Source: Pseudocercospora fijiensis CIRAD86
Taxonomy: Eukaryota; Ascomycota; Dothideomycetes; Mycosphaerellales; Mycosphaerellaceae
Assembly: GCF_000340215.1 (NCBI RefSeq)
Contig: NW_006921533.1
Span: 5,110,979-5,174,978 of the forward strand
Length of the DNA: 64,000 bases
Direction: 5' to 3'
Shown: positions 12,986 through 23,521 of the stretch, piece by piece
Numbering within the stretch: the first letter of the stretch is position 1
Layout of the letters: every line of letters begins with the position of its first letter
The notes under the pieces: generated by a model
The model's input: the letters and a program-made list of their open reading frames with translations, nothing else
What the model was told of the DNA's origin: nothing
Database searches by the model: none
Position numbers and translations under genes: made by a program

Positions 12986-13625
12986 TACGTAATTAATAGG
13001 AAATGTACTTAAATCTTTAATTAAATATTACTACTACGCAATTAATAGGAAATGTACTTAAATGTTTAATTAAATACTACTACTATTAAGCTAATACCTT
13101 TATACGCAATTAATAGGAAATGTACTTACATCTTTAATTAAATATTACTACTATTAAGCTAACACCTTTATACGTAATTAATAGGAAATGTACTTAAATC
13201 TTTAATTAAATATTACTACTATCAAGCTAATACCTTTATACGCAATTAATAGGAAATGTACTTAAATCTTTAATTAAATATTACTACTATTAAGCTAACA
13301 CCTTTATACGCAATTAATAGGAAATGTACTTAAATCTTTAATTAAATATTACTACTACGCAATTAATAGGAAATGTACTTAAATGTTTAATTAAATATTA
13401 CTACTATTAAGCTAATACCTTTATACGCAATTAATAGGAAATGTACTTAAATCTTTAATTAAATATTACTACTATCAAGCTAATACCTTTATACGCAATT
13501 AATAGGAAATGTACTTAAATCTTTAATTAAATATTACTACTATTAAGCTAACACCTTTATACCCAATTAATAGGAAATGTACTTAAATCTTTAATTAAAT
13601 ATTACTACTATTAAGCTAATACCCT
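12986..13625. repeat. AT-rich satellite, ten monomers of about 68 bp
   Basis: The core aattaataggaaatgtact recurs ten times (near 12991, 13039, 13108, 13176, 13242, 13311, 13360, 13428, 13497, 13564). Spacing is about 68 bp except after monomers 1 and 6, where it is about 48. The aaatgtttaat variant appears in monomers 2 and 7 only, so the array is a higher-order duplication of five monomers (about 320 bp). Each monomer carries the palindrome ttaattaa. No coding frame is present. Confidence 0.9.
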
Positions 13626-13829
13626 AGCTAATAAGCTAAGAAATGCGGGGTAAGTTAAATTCCCCTTTACTTTAATTATTGTTTCGATTAACGTTCTACG
13701 CTGAAATCCGGGGTAAGTCAAATTTCCCTTCAATCTTTGATTGTATATTACTTCTGCGAAATTTCTTAGCTAATTATTTCGGTCTTAGCGGACAACTTGG
13801 ATTTTCGCGGGCGGTGGCCGCGGTATCTA
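13626..13829. repeat. Short duplicated flank between satellite and Tc1/mariner element
   Basis: Two related blocks, around 13644 (gcggggtaagttaaatt) and 13708 (ccggggtaagtcaaatt), form a diverged direct duplication. No gene is recognised. The last two bases, TA (13828-13829), are the left target duplication of the next element. Confidence 0.5.
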
Positions 13830-16591
13830 TAGCGTTAACGTACATCGGAGTGAAAGTTAGCGTCCGGAGCCCTAGAAGGTGCATAATATTAGCACTTCCG
13901 GTACCGCTAATTACAGTGTCCTATACCAAATCGAGGTATTGGCGCCGCGGCTAAGTATAGCACCTATAGGAAGGCTTAGCTATCAATTCCTCCGACTAGA
14001 GGGCTTAGAAGTTACGTATAGGCACTATCTAGGGTATATATAGACTATCTTTTAGTAGATTTAATAATATATCATTTTATAAGCTTTTTGCAATATTAAA
14101 GAAAGGAAGAAGGAGTAATTTAGAAGTAAGCTGAAGGTCGTTATATAATTAGGAGTAGGTCTATACTAGATTAATAGTATTCGAGAGTGTAATTATAGAG
14201 GAGGCGCGGAGGAGTAGTCGGCGATAAATAGGTACTTTCGGTAGTGTCTACGTGCATAGAGTCCCCTATTAAATAGTTAGCTTCTCTCTCGTTCCTTTAC
14301 AATGCCGTATACTTACACTAACGAGTAGCACGCGCAGTATAGCCGCAGAAGGGGTTGTTCTAGCGCTATTCGCACTCGTAGTACGCCGGCTCTTCGCGAT
14401 TAACGATATACTAATCTTCTAGAGGTATACCGTCTACTAGACTAGCGCCGTCTAGCTCTTATTAAAGCCCTCGAACAAGGTAAGGAAGACAGAGCGTAGT
14501 TACGCCTGCTTTCCGACGTTATTAGTAGCCGTAGAAGTCTAATACTATTAGTTATGCCCTCTATCTATTTACTTAGTTCAATACCGGCATTTAATCTAGC
14601 TCTATTGCCTTATCGGTCTAGAAGTCTACTAAGGCCGGCTCTGTCGCAGTTATCGCAATCTCGTCGCCCTTAGGTTCTACGGTTTAATAACCCTCTACGC
14701 TATCAATTCTATATCTAATAGCGCGACCGTATACTATCTGTTCTACTACCTGTTTACGACCGTCCGCTAGAGTATAATAAGTCGGAGATGCAACTTCGAG
14801 AGCAGCGCGAGCTTAAACAGCAACTTCTAAGCTAAATACGTCGTTTATAGGTTAAGGTTATCGATTTAACTAAATAAGAGTCTTAATCTTTAGATAATAA
14901 CTTAGCCTCGGTACGGATTAGCCCGCGGACCCGGCGATTCCTATTAGATCGGAATTAAAGCTCCGAAGGCGGGGCACTAGCTTCTTCTAACACTTCTAAT
15001 ACCTCCTTCTAAATATTTCTATCGATATAATATACTAATTTATCGTACCCGATACTGCCTACTATACTACTTGCAAATCGTCTATCTAGCTAGTTAACTC
15101 TGCCGAGCATTGAATCCCTTCTTTTTAGACCGCTAGGGCTATTGCTAACGTACGAAATCGCGACCTAACAAACTACCGAATAGCGAGTCTACCGCCGAGC
15201 CGTGCTTCTATACAAACTACGCACCACTATCAAACAACTATACCGAATAGCTAAATAGCCGCTTATTTACATCTTAGAGTAGTCTCGTAAGGCATTGTCG
15301 ACTATCTATCGCATCGTTTATAAGCCTTTTACTCCTAGGCGCTGCCGAGCCTACCGAATCGACGAATTCGACTATTTGCGCCCTATTCCTTAAGAGATTG
15401 CCCTTGCCTACGTACTAACTCGACGACGTAGCCGCAGGCTCTATATAGACACCTAAGAGCGCCTTATCGTCGACTATATTACTTAGAACGCTATAACTCG
15501 TCGTATAACTTAGACGGAAGTTAGAGACTTACTCGGTTTGAATTGTAGTCCTGCAACCGTCTCTCGTATCTATAGAAGGCATAGTTATCGCCGCTGCGTT
15601 ATACGCCCTCGGCCCTTCTATAACGACCGTATTCGACGCCTACGCCTTAAATAGGCTTAATTCTATTAATACTTTACTAAAGAAGACTAGGCAAACGTTC
15701 TATAGAGCGACGAGTATACTATACGCAATAGATTATACGAGAGGCTCTTTGTTACTCGACTAGTTAGTAAGCGCAACTAAGACTACTGTTCGAGGCCTCG
15801 CTTCTAACGCCTTCTATACTAGATAATATAGGCCTATATTAGTAGTATTAGCGGCAAAGGACCACTCCTACTATAGGATAAGATATAGGGCAATATTAAC
15901 AAAGAGTTATACTATAAGAAGGTCTTGCTACTAGTTTAAGAAGAGATTAGTCGTATAAATAGCCTTATTGCTAACTAAGAATACCCTCTCGGTTACGAGC
16001 CTGCCTTGCACTTAAGAACAGCACTCTTCTAACAAGACTCGGCGCCTATATATAGAGCTAAATACACACTTAATTAGTTACAAGCTCGCCGCATTATTCT
16101 TATAGACAACTAGCTACCTTTATTACTAGATTTAAACCCTATCGAGAACCTATAGCGAGTAATTAAGTAGGCAATTAAACGCCGCAGAAACAGACCTACT
16201 AGCTATAACCTTTAGCTAGCAATTGTCGAAGAATACTATAACGTACCTATAGAATTGGTATAATAATAGATTAATAGTATGCCGGCTCGCTATCGTATAG
16301 TAATTGACGCTAATAGCGGTCAAATATAGTAGTAGATAGTATAGCGCTTACTTAGTTGTCTATAGTTGTCTACAGTCTTTAAACTAGCCTTCTATACGGC
16401 TTTAAATACCCTCGTTCTTAACCCTAATCGTCACCAAACCAGCTAAAGAACTAAAGTTCCTAACAATCGCACTAATTAGCTTCCAACACCTAGTCACACT
16501 ATACTTTGTATAGCAAGCGGTGCCGCTGAGCAAGGGTCGCGACACCCTGGAATGCATAAGCGCTCTTTCACTCCGATGTGCGTTGACGCTG
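13830..16591 (+). mobile_element. Full-length Tc1/mariner-type DNA transposon with TA duplications
   Basis: The element spans 2762 bp between TA (13828-13829) and TA (16592-16593). The right end, read inwards, begins CAGCGTCAACGCACATCGGA. The left end begins TAGCGTTAACGTACATCGGA. The 27-bp TIRs differ only at three positions, all C in the right TIR and T in the left, and each followed by A, exactly the RIP context. The last 80 bp or so at the right end are unmutated while the interior is heavily mutated. One degraded transposase frame lies inside. Its TIRs resemble those of the 131-bp MITEs at 42802 and 61979. Confidence 0.88.
14302..16263 (+). pseudogene. Tc1/mariner-family DDE transposase, RIP-inactivated
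   Basis: A single reading phase can be followed from ATG 14302 to TAA 16261-16263 (653 codon positions) without a frameshift, but it is interrupted by many TAG/TAA stops. The frame holds a helix-turn-helix-like block (PATVSRIYRR, about residue 420) and, near the end, QDSAPIYRA and DLNPIENL, the signature around the last acidic residue of Tc1/mariner catalytic domains. That glutamate is still encoded. The intact phase shows that inactivation came from transitions, not indels. The length exceeds typical mariner proteins and suits the longer fungal members. Confidence 0.85.
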
Positions 16592-16993
16592 TAGATTGGC
16601 AGCTGCGCTGCCAATCAGCAGTGGCGAACGTCCGAGTTGTTGGAGCACTCGCGGAAAGTGCCGGCGATCAGTCGGAGCGGCGCTGGGACAATCGCCGACC
16701 CGATCGCGCTCACCTCCCAGCCACCAGATTTTCATCTGCTTCTGCTTCGCCCAGGACAACTCGTCAGTATCGTATATGAGCCTCTATTGATGCTCGGTGG
16801 CTTCAGCAAAATACATTCCGGAAGGCCTAGGAAATGTCTCGCGTCATGAGTGACATGTCGTTGCCACCAACGAACTATGTATGCCGAAGACTCGAAGGTT
16901 TTGACACTATGAAAAGTCGAGCGAAGGAGCTGTGTGGAATCTCTTAACCCAAGTCAGCTCACGACAAGAAGGCGGCCAAGTCTAAACCTAGCA
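16592..16993. other. Intergenic transition from transposon to gene island
   Basis: Composition changes abruptly to balanced, CpA-containing DNA near 16510, inside the transposon end. No conserved gene is seen. A short inverted repeat ttggcagctgcgctgccaa lies at 16597-16615 and could form a hairpin. The downstream gene on the minus strand ends at 16994, so its 3' UTR probably falls here. Confidence 0.5.
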
Positions 16994-18029
16994 CTAGGTG
17001 CCATCCGCGATGCGCTTCTCCTGGACCTCAATTGCTTGTCGAACAGTGCTTTGCAAATCGTCAAGCCCTTCTTCCATGCCGATGAGGTTATTGTCTCTCT
17101 TTTCGTAGAGAGTACCCCCAGACGCCCAAATCCGTCTCAGCGTGAGCATGCCAGCCTTGGGAGATCCTTGAGACCAAGCTTCGTCTTCGAGCTTCTTCAG
17201 CTCTTCCAGGCTGGTGTACGATACGCTCCACTTCTGGCCTCCAGTCTGCTTCTCAAACTCGGCCAAAAGCTCGTTCGGCGTTGTAGTGAAGGAATTGACA
17301 TGAACAGCTTTGTTCCTGGCCTCCTCGGGATGAAGCAAGGCTGCGACCACAAACTTGCCAACATCACGCATCGTTGATAGGGATATCTTGTTGTCACCGC
17401 TACCCAGAAGCACAGCCCGCTTTCGTTGTACATCGAATGTGCCTTCGGCTTCGTCTTCGGGCTTCTTGGCAGCCAGGTACAAGAGAGTATCGGCATCTCC
17501 ATATGGGCCGGTAACAACATAAGTATACTCGAGATTCTTAACGGTCTTCAGAAGAGCTCTGACTTTAAGCTTCTGCTGGTGAGGCTTTTCGTCTGCAGAG
17601 CTTGGCCAGTATTCGATATCGGTACCATACTCTGATGGAAAGAACTTGACTGTCATGTCAGCATGGACACCCCCTATTGACTGTACCTTCGTTATGGCAT
17701 ACTCGTTTGACATCAGGATGCTGATCGGCCCATTCTATTAGCTTCAGCTGATTCTGAATCACTGGACGTCCAACGCATGAGACGACAGTGTCGTAACCGT
17801 TGTACGCTTCTTTCACGTCTGAAGCAGAGGTCACATCGCCCGCGATTATCTCGACTCCTTGTGCCTTGAGCGCGTCAATCTCGTCTGATTTGGTCCAGAT
17901 TGTATTTGCAGACGTGAAGATTGCAATCTTGCCGAATTTGTCTTTACTGCTGATGATTGCATTGGTGATGTGCGAGCCAATCAAGCCGGTTGCCCCGAAT
18001 ATGAGTATGTTGTTGGTGTTGGCTGCCAT
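16994..18029 (-). CDS. NmrA-like / isoflavone-reductase-type NAD(P)-binding protein
   Basis: A member of the atypical short-chain dehydrogenases (NmrA/PCBER group), which bind NAD(P)H and either reduce small aromatics or act as redox sensors. Two exons, 18029-17703 and 17644-16994, are joined across a 58-nt intron (17702-17645) that starts GTATGC and ends CAAG. Joining there restores the family-typical [13 protein letters not shown] stretch. The product is about 325 aa, normal for the family. A Rossmann glycine motif, [12 protein letters not shown], sits at residues 10-21. The ATG at 18029 is the first in frame and starts just upstream of the first beta strand. It is divergent from the zinc-cluster gene at 18259, 229 bp away, which suggests joint or mutual regulation. 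Substrate unknown. Confidence 0.9.
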
Positions 18030-18258
18030 GTTGCCAGTCTGTCAGAAATTCTCTTGCCGACACGAGTTTCCCAACGCTCTCAGTCGACTGGAGTAGCTGG
18101 ACAGTGGTAGTTGTTCCAGTTGTTGTCGTTGTCGCTGCCACGTTGAGCGGGTGAGACCTGGAAGGGCCCCTCGGCCCCACATTGAATCGAATGCCGATGC
18201 GTCGACTTCTGGGACAGCTCTGAAAGCACGTCAACCAAAAGTAACATCAGCGGGCGTT
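18030..18258. promoter_or_regulatory. Shared divergent promoter of the NmrA-like and Zn-cluster genes
   Basis: The 229-bp gap separates two start codons facing away from each other, so it must hold both promoters. A pyrimidine/TTG-rich stretch (ttgttccagttgttgtcg, near 18110-18130) is the only clear feature. No palindromic CGG triplet pair of the kind many zinc-cluster proteins bind was recognised with confidence. Confidence 0.55.
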
Positions 18259-20328
18259 ATGGCGCTGGAACTTACCTTCGTGAATCAATATGGGGACACT
18301 GCGCCCAAGCGCAGAAGACTGGCAAAGGCTTGCGAGTCCTGTCGCGCCAGAAAGGTACTGTGGTTTCGCCGCCTGCACCGCGCTTCTTTGCTGAGTCGGA
18401 TATTCTACAGAAACGCTGCATACACTTTGGTGATCCCGCCGACAAAGGCAAGAACGACGAGAGCGATGGAGCAGATCAGGTCGATACCCGCGAAGTCCCA
18501 AATACTGGGCCGAATACGAAGTCCAATGGAGCCCAGTCGTCTCCCAGCAATGCCGCTTCTGGAGTGAATGGATCAACACGCCGCTCGGAATCTGCTTCCG
18601 CTGCTAATGCGAGACGATTTATCTGTGATCTGAATCCGGTATCGACGTTTCTACAGCGTCGTCCGCCAACTGCAGAGAACGATGGGAGGCAGCAGAATGA
18701 GGACATCGGCATATGGGTCGACAAACGCGAGTACGATGCTCTCGTCCGACAGAGAAACGCGAGAACTGCCACGATGGATGCAATCGGCCAGAATAACCAG
18801 CGTCCGCACTCGGCAGTACTCGCTCCTCTGGTTGACATCTACTTTCAAAAAGTCCATCCCGTCCTTCCGATCCTGGATGAAATCGAGTTCAGGACGAATC
18901 ATGCTGGAGGAATCGTTCCCGAAGCATTGGCTCACGCTGTCTGCTTGGTCGCTGCGAAAGATCCATCCGCAGCAAAGTATCTTCGCCTTAACGAATCGGA
19001 CGACACACTACCGCCTCGCGAATTTTGCAGCAGGCTACATGCTTCAGTAATGGCGGCACTGCGAGTGCCAGTACGTTTCGAGAAGATCACTCTTATCCGT
19101 CTTCTCGCACTGGCGTCGCTACACGCCGAAGGTCCTGAAGGCGGCGAGGAAGCCACATGGTAAGCACACCAAGGGATTTAAAGCTCTGATTCGGTGTCGG
19201 TGAAAAGATGGCAATGCTTTTCAACAGCCAATTCTTGGTCACTCAGCCTCCAGCTAACATTGATATTATAGGTGCTTCAACCAAGCTATGCACTACACGC
19301 AAGTTCTCGGATGGCACCTTGGACAACATACCGGAATCCAGTCTACTGACGATCTTGTGACGAAGAGACTCTTCTGGTGTCTTTGGAGTCTTGATCGAAT
19401 GAACTCTGTCATCTATGGCAGGCCAATAATGATGAGTGATGTTGACATGGCAATTTCAGGATTTGAACCGGGAGAGTCTGGCTTTCCAGCATTCGAGGTC
19501 TGGCTGCATTGCTGTCGTACCCTAGACAAGGTAATTGCTTTCTATCGACCCGGCGTGCCGATGGATATCACGGGCTGGGAAGACGATTACCCGACCTTCG
19601 AAGACGCTGTAGACCACGGCAAAGGCTGGGACCTTGATCAAAACATTCTTGCGACTTTGCATCTATTTTTCCTGGTCGTTGCTGTGCTATCGCATCGGTC
19701 TCGAGGCGTGAAGTACGTTCAAAGATCAAAGTCATCATACGTCCGGCAGTCGCTCGGCGCTCTGGAGATCAACCGCATTATGAGCTCACCGCTGATGCCG
19801 TCTCTTCTGCCTTTGCCATTTCTTCCATATGCGATATCACTGGCACTCTCGGTATCCTACCAGCATATCAGGCAAGCACAATTCATTCACCAGCAGGAGG
19901 ATGCCCGGCAGGACTTTCGACAGTGTTGCCAGATACTGCATCGGCTGAGGAGGACATGGAGCTCGGCAGATGTTATCGCAACCATATCGAAGAAGGTCCT
20001 GGACCAGCTGGACAAGGCGACTGATCTGTCAGTCTTTCGAGTATCAAGGTTTGCAGAGGAGGGTCCAAAGAGCCCTGGCATTTGTACCGCAAGCTTTTGG
20101 AAACCGCACACTCTTGTGCCAGATCAGCCTCTCGAAGCAAACGGCACAATTGGAAGCTCTGCTAGCAGCAGCGTTCCAGCTGCCAACCAACAGCCAACCG
20201 AAGCTGACTGGACTGGGCTGTTTGAAGGTATGGACGATCTGTTTGGGACGTATCTGGATCCCAATTATCCTGTTAACCTGGACGATTTCTCTTTCGTGGA
20301 CGAGGATTGGAGCTCAGTATCGACATGA
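18259..20328 (+). CDS. Fungal zinc-cluster-type transcription factor (atypical Zn domain)
   Basis: A nuclear regulator by family. Three exons are proposed: 18259-18354, 18411-19159 and 19272-20328, with introns GTACTG..TACAG (56 nt) and GTAAGC..TATAG (112 nt), giving about 633 aa. The first junction creates ACESCRARKKRCIHF: C-x2-C-x6-C, the first half of a Zn2Cys6 knuckle. No second C-x2-C half follows, so the domain is incomplete or divergent. A long middle region (about residues 150-480) resembles the Fungal_trans domain, including VHPVLPILDE and LFWCLWSLDRMNSVIYGRP. The C-terminus is acidic (FEGMDDLF, FVDEDW), as in activation domains. It probably regulates its divergent neighbour (inference). 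Confidence 0.85.
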
Positions 20329-20773
20329 ACATGCCGATTGAAGGGATCACACATCCAGCCAGACCAGTGTACATTCAAACGTACGACGAATAATTTCTCG
20401 ATTCTCGAGACGAAGTTCATTAACAACGCTGTGGACCCTTGTCTTGTGCAGATCGGGCCACACGTGGAGATATGCGGGCCCAAAGTCAATTAGCGCATGG
20501 TTGTTGCAGGGATGCGTACGCATTGCCCTCTCTGACGTTGTGATTTCAAGAATCCTGTTTCAAGCAGGATTCGTGTAACGATGGCCAGCCTCCAGCTCGC
20601 AGCCACAATGATCCACTTCGAGAGCTTTCATAAACCTCCCGAGCCTCTACAGACTGCTTCTCGATTGTTGCGCTGCATCGTCGATCAGCTGTCGTGAGCC
20701 CGAGAGCCATCTGCAGCAAGAAGAATTTGGTGCACTGATATCGGGCCTGGGAAAACCTGCAGAGATCGCAAAG
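20329..20773. other. Intergenic spacer between the TF and BTB genes
   Basis: Both neighbours are on the plus strand, so this 445-bp gap holds the TF terminator and the BTB promoter. Short frames exist but none resembles a known family. An inverted pair, aatcctgtttcaagcaggatt (20551-20571), can form a small stem and might be a terminator or simply chance. Confidence 0.45.
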
Positions 20774-21601
20774 ATGTCGTCAACCGCCTCGTCTTCAGAG
20801 CCTCGAGAGAGGTCGCTCCATGAGCTCCTGTCAAGAGACATGGTCGATATTTACGTTGGTTCCGAGAACACACATTGGTGCGAAGTGTCGAATCCATGGA
20901 ATTGATCCAGCCGCTGACTTTACTGCCACAGGATTCTTCATGAGAAGCTCTTATGCCATCGATCTCGATTCTTTCGCAATGTGTTCTACAATAAGAACGG
21001 AAGGAAGAATACCGTATATGGACTGCCAGACGAGGAAGATGAACCCTTCAAGTTGTTCGTGGGCTGGCTGTACTCGGAACGTGTGCCCGCTCCCAAGGAG
21101 GAATCCGATCTTTCGCCCTTGCTCGATGTTTACCTCATGGCAGAGAAGTGGGAAATCAAGAGGTTGATTCATGAAGTGCTCGATGCCGTCCGCCGTTACT
21201 ACCACGACACCGACACCTGGCCGAGCCTCAGACGAGTTCAGTACATCTATTCCAACACCGAGAACGATTCGCCCATGCGACAATTGATTGTGTCGTGTGT
21301 CGCGAGGATGCTTGTTACCGGCAACGAAGTGCCCAAGCACTGGGAACAAGCCTTACAGAAGAACGGTCAGCTCGCGGTTGACATTATACGAGCAGTGCAG
21401 AAATGGCATTTCAAGCCTGAAGAAATCCCTGATGCCAGAGAAGAGCCAGTCGAGCAGCACGTTGATGCCGCGCAAGAGAATGGATGGAAGCAGGACAAGG
21501 ATGACGACGATGAGAATAAGCTCGATTGGGGCGAGGGTCTCACTTATAGTGGCAGTCAGAGCCGAGCGAGTAATGTCAATGGCGGACAATCGGAGTCCTG
21601 A
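20774..21601 (+). CDS. BTB/POZ domain protein
   Basis: Two exons, 20774-20877 and 20932-21601, flank a 54-nt intron (GTGCGA..CCACAG with GCTGAC as branch site). Splicing gives a 257-aa protein. The BTB fold starts with LSRDMVDIYVGSE (residues 20-32), continues across the junction into W-ILHEKLLCHRSRFFRNVFY, and into DEPFKLFVGWLYSE. That is the standard order of the BTB dimerisation domain, which usually recruits proteins to cullin-3 ligases or to chromatin. The C-terminal 60 residues are acidic and low in complexity (DKDDDDENK). No Kelch or zinc finger follows, as is common for fungal BTB-only proteins. Target unknown. Confidence 0.85.
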
Positions 21602-21869
21602 TTGAAGCTGAAATGCGAAAATTGGTGGTCTGGTATGCGGTGGTAGGGGATTTCGAAGCGTCGGAAGCGAGCTTGGTCGTGGAAAGGGAGTTTACGCGCT
21701 CGAGAGTGATGCAGGCAGCATGGTGACAGTGGATGTTTGGGATTCTTCATTTCCAACGATGACACTTTTACAGCGGACACGCAAATAGCCTTTGAAGGCA
21801 GTCCTGCTATTGCAAATTTGTTTTATTTATCGTGAGTAATGCTACTCACAGATGTCGAAATGCATTGTT
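21602..21869. other. 3' flank of the BTB gene
   Basis: Short non-coding spacer, with nothing recognisable beyond weak T-rich stretches (ttgttttatttat near 21817) that could serve polyadenylation. Confidence 0.4.
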
Positions 21870-22094
21870 CCTCCCATTCTCAAGGCTGAGATATTCCTGG
21901 TGTCATGTCGTGTGGTTCGCTGCTGATCTCCTTACTTGCGTTATCCTCCTATTCTCAAGGCTGAGATATTCCTGGTGTCATGTCGTGTGGTTCGCTGCTG
22001 ATCTCCTTACTTGCGTTATCCTCCTATTCTCAAGGCTGAGATATTCCTGGTGTCATGTCGTGTGGTTCGCTGCTGATCTCCTTCCTTGCATTAT
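21870..22094. repeat. 75-bp minisatellite, three tandem copies
   Basis: Units begin cctcctattctcaaggctga at 21870 (with one change), 21945 and 22020, and are nearly identical over all 75 bp. The array abuts the predicted stop codon of the minus-strand gene at 22099. Because 75 is divisible by three, a frame stays open through it on the plus strand, but that frame has no homologue I know and I treat it as non-coding. Confidence 0.9.
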
Positions 22095-22098
22095 CCTC

Positions 22099-22647
22099 CT
22101 ACGAGGATCTCGTTTGCCCCTCGATGAGCTCCGTGGAGATGAAGTCGTAATCGAAGACTCCTCCGCCATGGATATTGCGCTGATGTGATCCCACCTAATG
22201 CTGTTAGCCATTGTGTTTTTTCACAGCCACACTCGGAGTCGTAATTGGAACAGTACCTTGGGCATATACGCATTCAGCAACTCGCAAGTCGCATTCAAAA
22301 GCTTCAGCAAGGAGGCTTCTGGTGTTGGGCATTCTGGTCCTTCGACGGCAGGTGTCATGCGAACCATGATTGCCGCGGTAAATTTGCCGCCACCAGAGAA
22401 GATGACAATGTCGATGTCGCTGGTGTACACTGGCTGTTGGACCGGTTGGCCCTGCTGGCCCTGCTGGCCGACAAGAGTGGCGTGCGTGTCGGAGGTTGGC
22501 AGAGTAGAGGCAGTTCGTTGCGAATGTTTTGCTCCAAACAGGAGCTTAGCATTTGCTGTGCTTCGTTAGCATGACCTTGCGAACAGGCTTAGGGTCTTTG
22601 TCGATACCGAGAATTTGGGCGCGAAGCCCGCTGAAGTCGGTTGGCAT
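22099..22647 (-). CDS. Small conserved-looking protein of unknown function
   Basis: I do not recognise the family. Three exons are proposed: 22647-22608, 22555-22257 and 22194-22099. Introns are 52 nt (GTATCG, branch GCTAAC, end CACAG) and 61 nt (GTACTG, branch GGCTAAC, end TTAG). All three signals are strong and the phases fit, giving 144 aa. The protein starts MPTDFSGLRAQILA, has a Q/G-rich linker (GQQGQQGQPVQQP, about residues 42-54) and then a hydrophobic strand, SDIDIVIFSGGGKFTAAIMV. The final exon ends GGGVFDYDFISTELIEG. If the second intron is retained, the protein ends earlier, after VLFQLRLRVWL. Codon use and intron signals argue for a real gene. Confidence 0.6.
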
Positions 22648-22825
22648 GATGTCTCTTGTTGAGGCTTGTGTATGTGTTGTTGATCGGAATTGTTATGTCG
22701 GCTTGATCGCTGCACTTCAATGACAGGAGGACAGGAGTTTGCTTGCAAACATTGGCGAAGCAGCAGTTTGCCAGCTAATGGCAGTCACGGGCGCGTGCAG
22801 TGGTAGGAGCCTGACAACATCCTGT

Positions 22826-23371
22826 TCAGCTCTTGCGTTCACCAGACAGCTCGGAGGCATCCAAAGCAGCATTCACAGTGTCTTTTGTACTGTCTGAGCT
22901 CGCATCCAGACCATCCTCTATGCCATCGTCCTCGCTTTTGCTTGCAGCATTTGCCTCGTCCAACTTGCGATATTTCCTCCGCGCCTTCTTGGACGCACTT
23001 GCTTTTTTCCTCCTCTCTTTCTCGGCCTTTAGTGCAGTGCGACTCAGCGGTCCCTTCTCCATATCCTCCAGTTTCTCGCCCAGAATACGCCTGGCATTTT
23101 TGCGGTTCTGCTCTCGACTTCGAGTAGCCTGGTTCTTGACCACGATACCGGTGGGCAAATGCTTCAATTGCACGGCTGAAGAGGTCTTATTGATCTTCTG
23201 TCCGCCTGGCCCGGTGCCTTTCAGGAAAGACTCCTCGATATCGGACTCAGGAATCACCATCCGCGGAGGAAGCGGCTTCTCTTGTAGTACTTGTTGGATC
23301 GAGAAGGCGCGCCTGAGACGTCCAATGCTCGCCGGGATCGTGGGCGTGTGACTGATGGCTCTGCTTAGCAT
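22826..23371 (-). CDS. RSO55: Mitochondrial GGQ release-factor-like protein (Rso55/MTRFR type)
   Basis: An intronless frame of 181 aa. Residues 1-30 are rich in Arg/Ser/Ala with few acids and look like a mitochondrial targeting peptide. Residues 40-110 form a class-I release-factor catalytic domain: ESFLKGTGPGGQKINKTSS holds the universal GGQ, followed by HLPTGIVVKNQATRSREQNR. The C-terminus is lysine/arginine-rich (EKERRKKASASKKARRKYRK), the typical ribosome-binding tail of stalled-ribosome rescue factors. Codon-recognition domains of true release factors are absent, so a rescue role on the mitochondrial ribosome is expected (family knowledge; human C12orf65/MTRFR, yeast Rso55). It is divergent from SLD7 with a 150-bp spacer. 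Confidence 0.9.
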   Translation of the reverse strand: MLSRAISHTPTIPASIGRLRRAFSIQQVLQEKPLPPRMVIPESDIEESFLKGTGPGGQKINKTSSAVQLKHLPTGIVVKNQATRSREQNRKNARRILGEKLEDMEKGPLSRTALKAEKERRKKASASKKARRKYRKLDEANAASKSEDDGIEDGLDASSDSTKDTVNAALDASELSGERKS

Positions 23372-23521
23372 TCTTCGATGATGGCAAGTGAATCAAAGGA
23401 CCGTGGACGTCCCGACCTTTCATCCCCGACGCGCTACTTTCGCGCATGCCAAGAAATTCACGCGCGTCTCCCAGCTTGTATCGCGTCGAAGCCTGACTTC
23501 GACCCGGACCACAGACTCGAC

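Noticed and set aside
13679..13954. 91-codon frame crossing the left end of the Tc1/mariner element
   Set aside because: It spans the TIR border, so it cannot be an ancestral gene of either side.
16402..16849. Several overlapping short frames left of the NmrA-like gene
   Set aside because: They cross the transposon end, occur on both strands and have no protein-like features beyond GC-rich chance openness.
21832..22188. Open plus-strand frame of 118 codons through the 75-bp repeats
   Set aside because: It is open only because the repeat unit is a multiple of three; the peptide is repetitive and resembles no family, and the opposite strand holds the better gene model.
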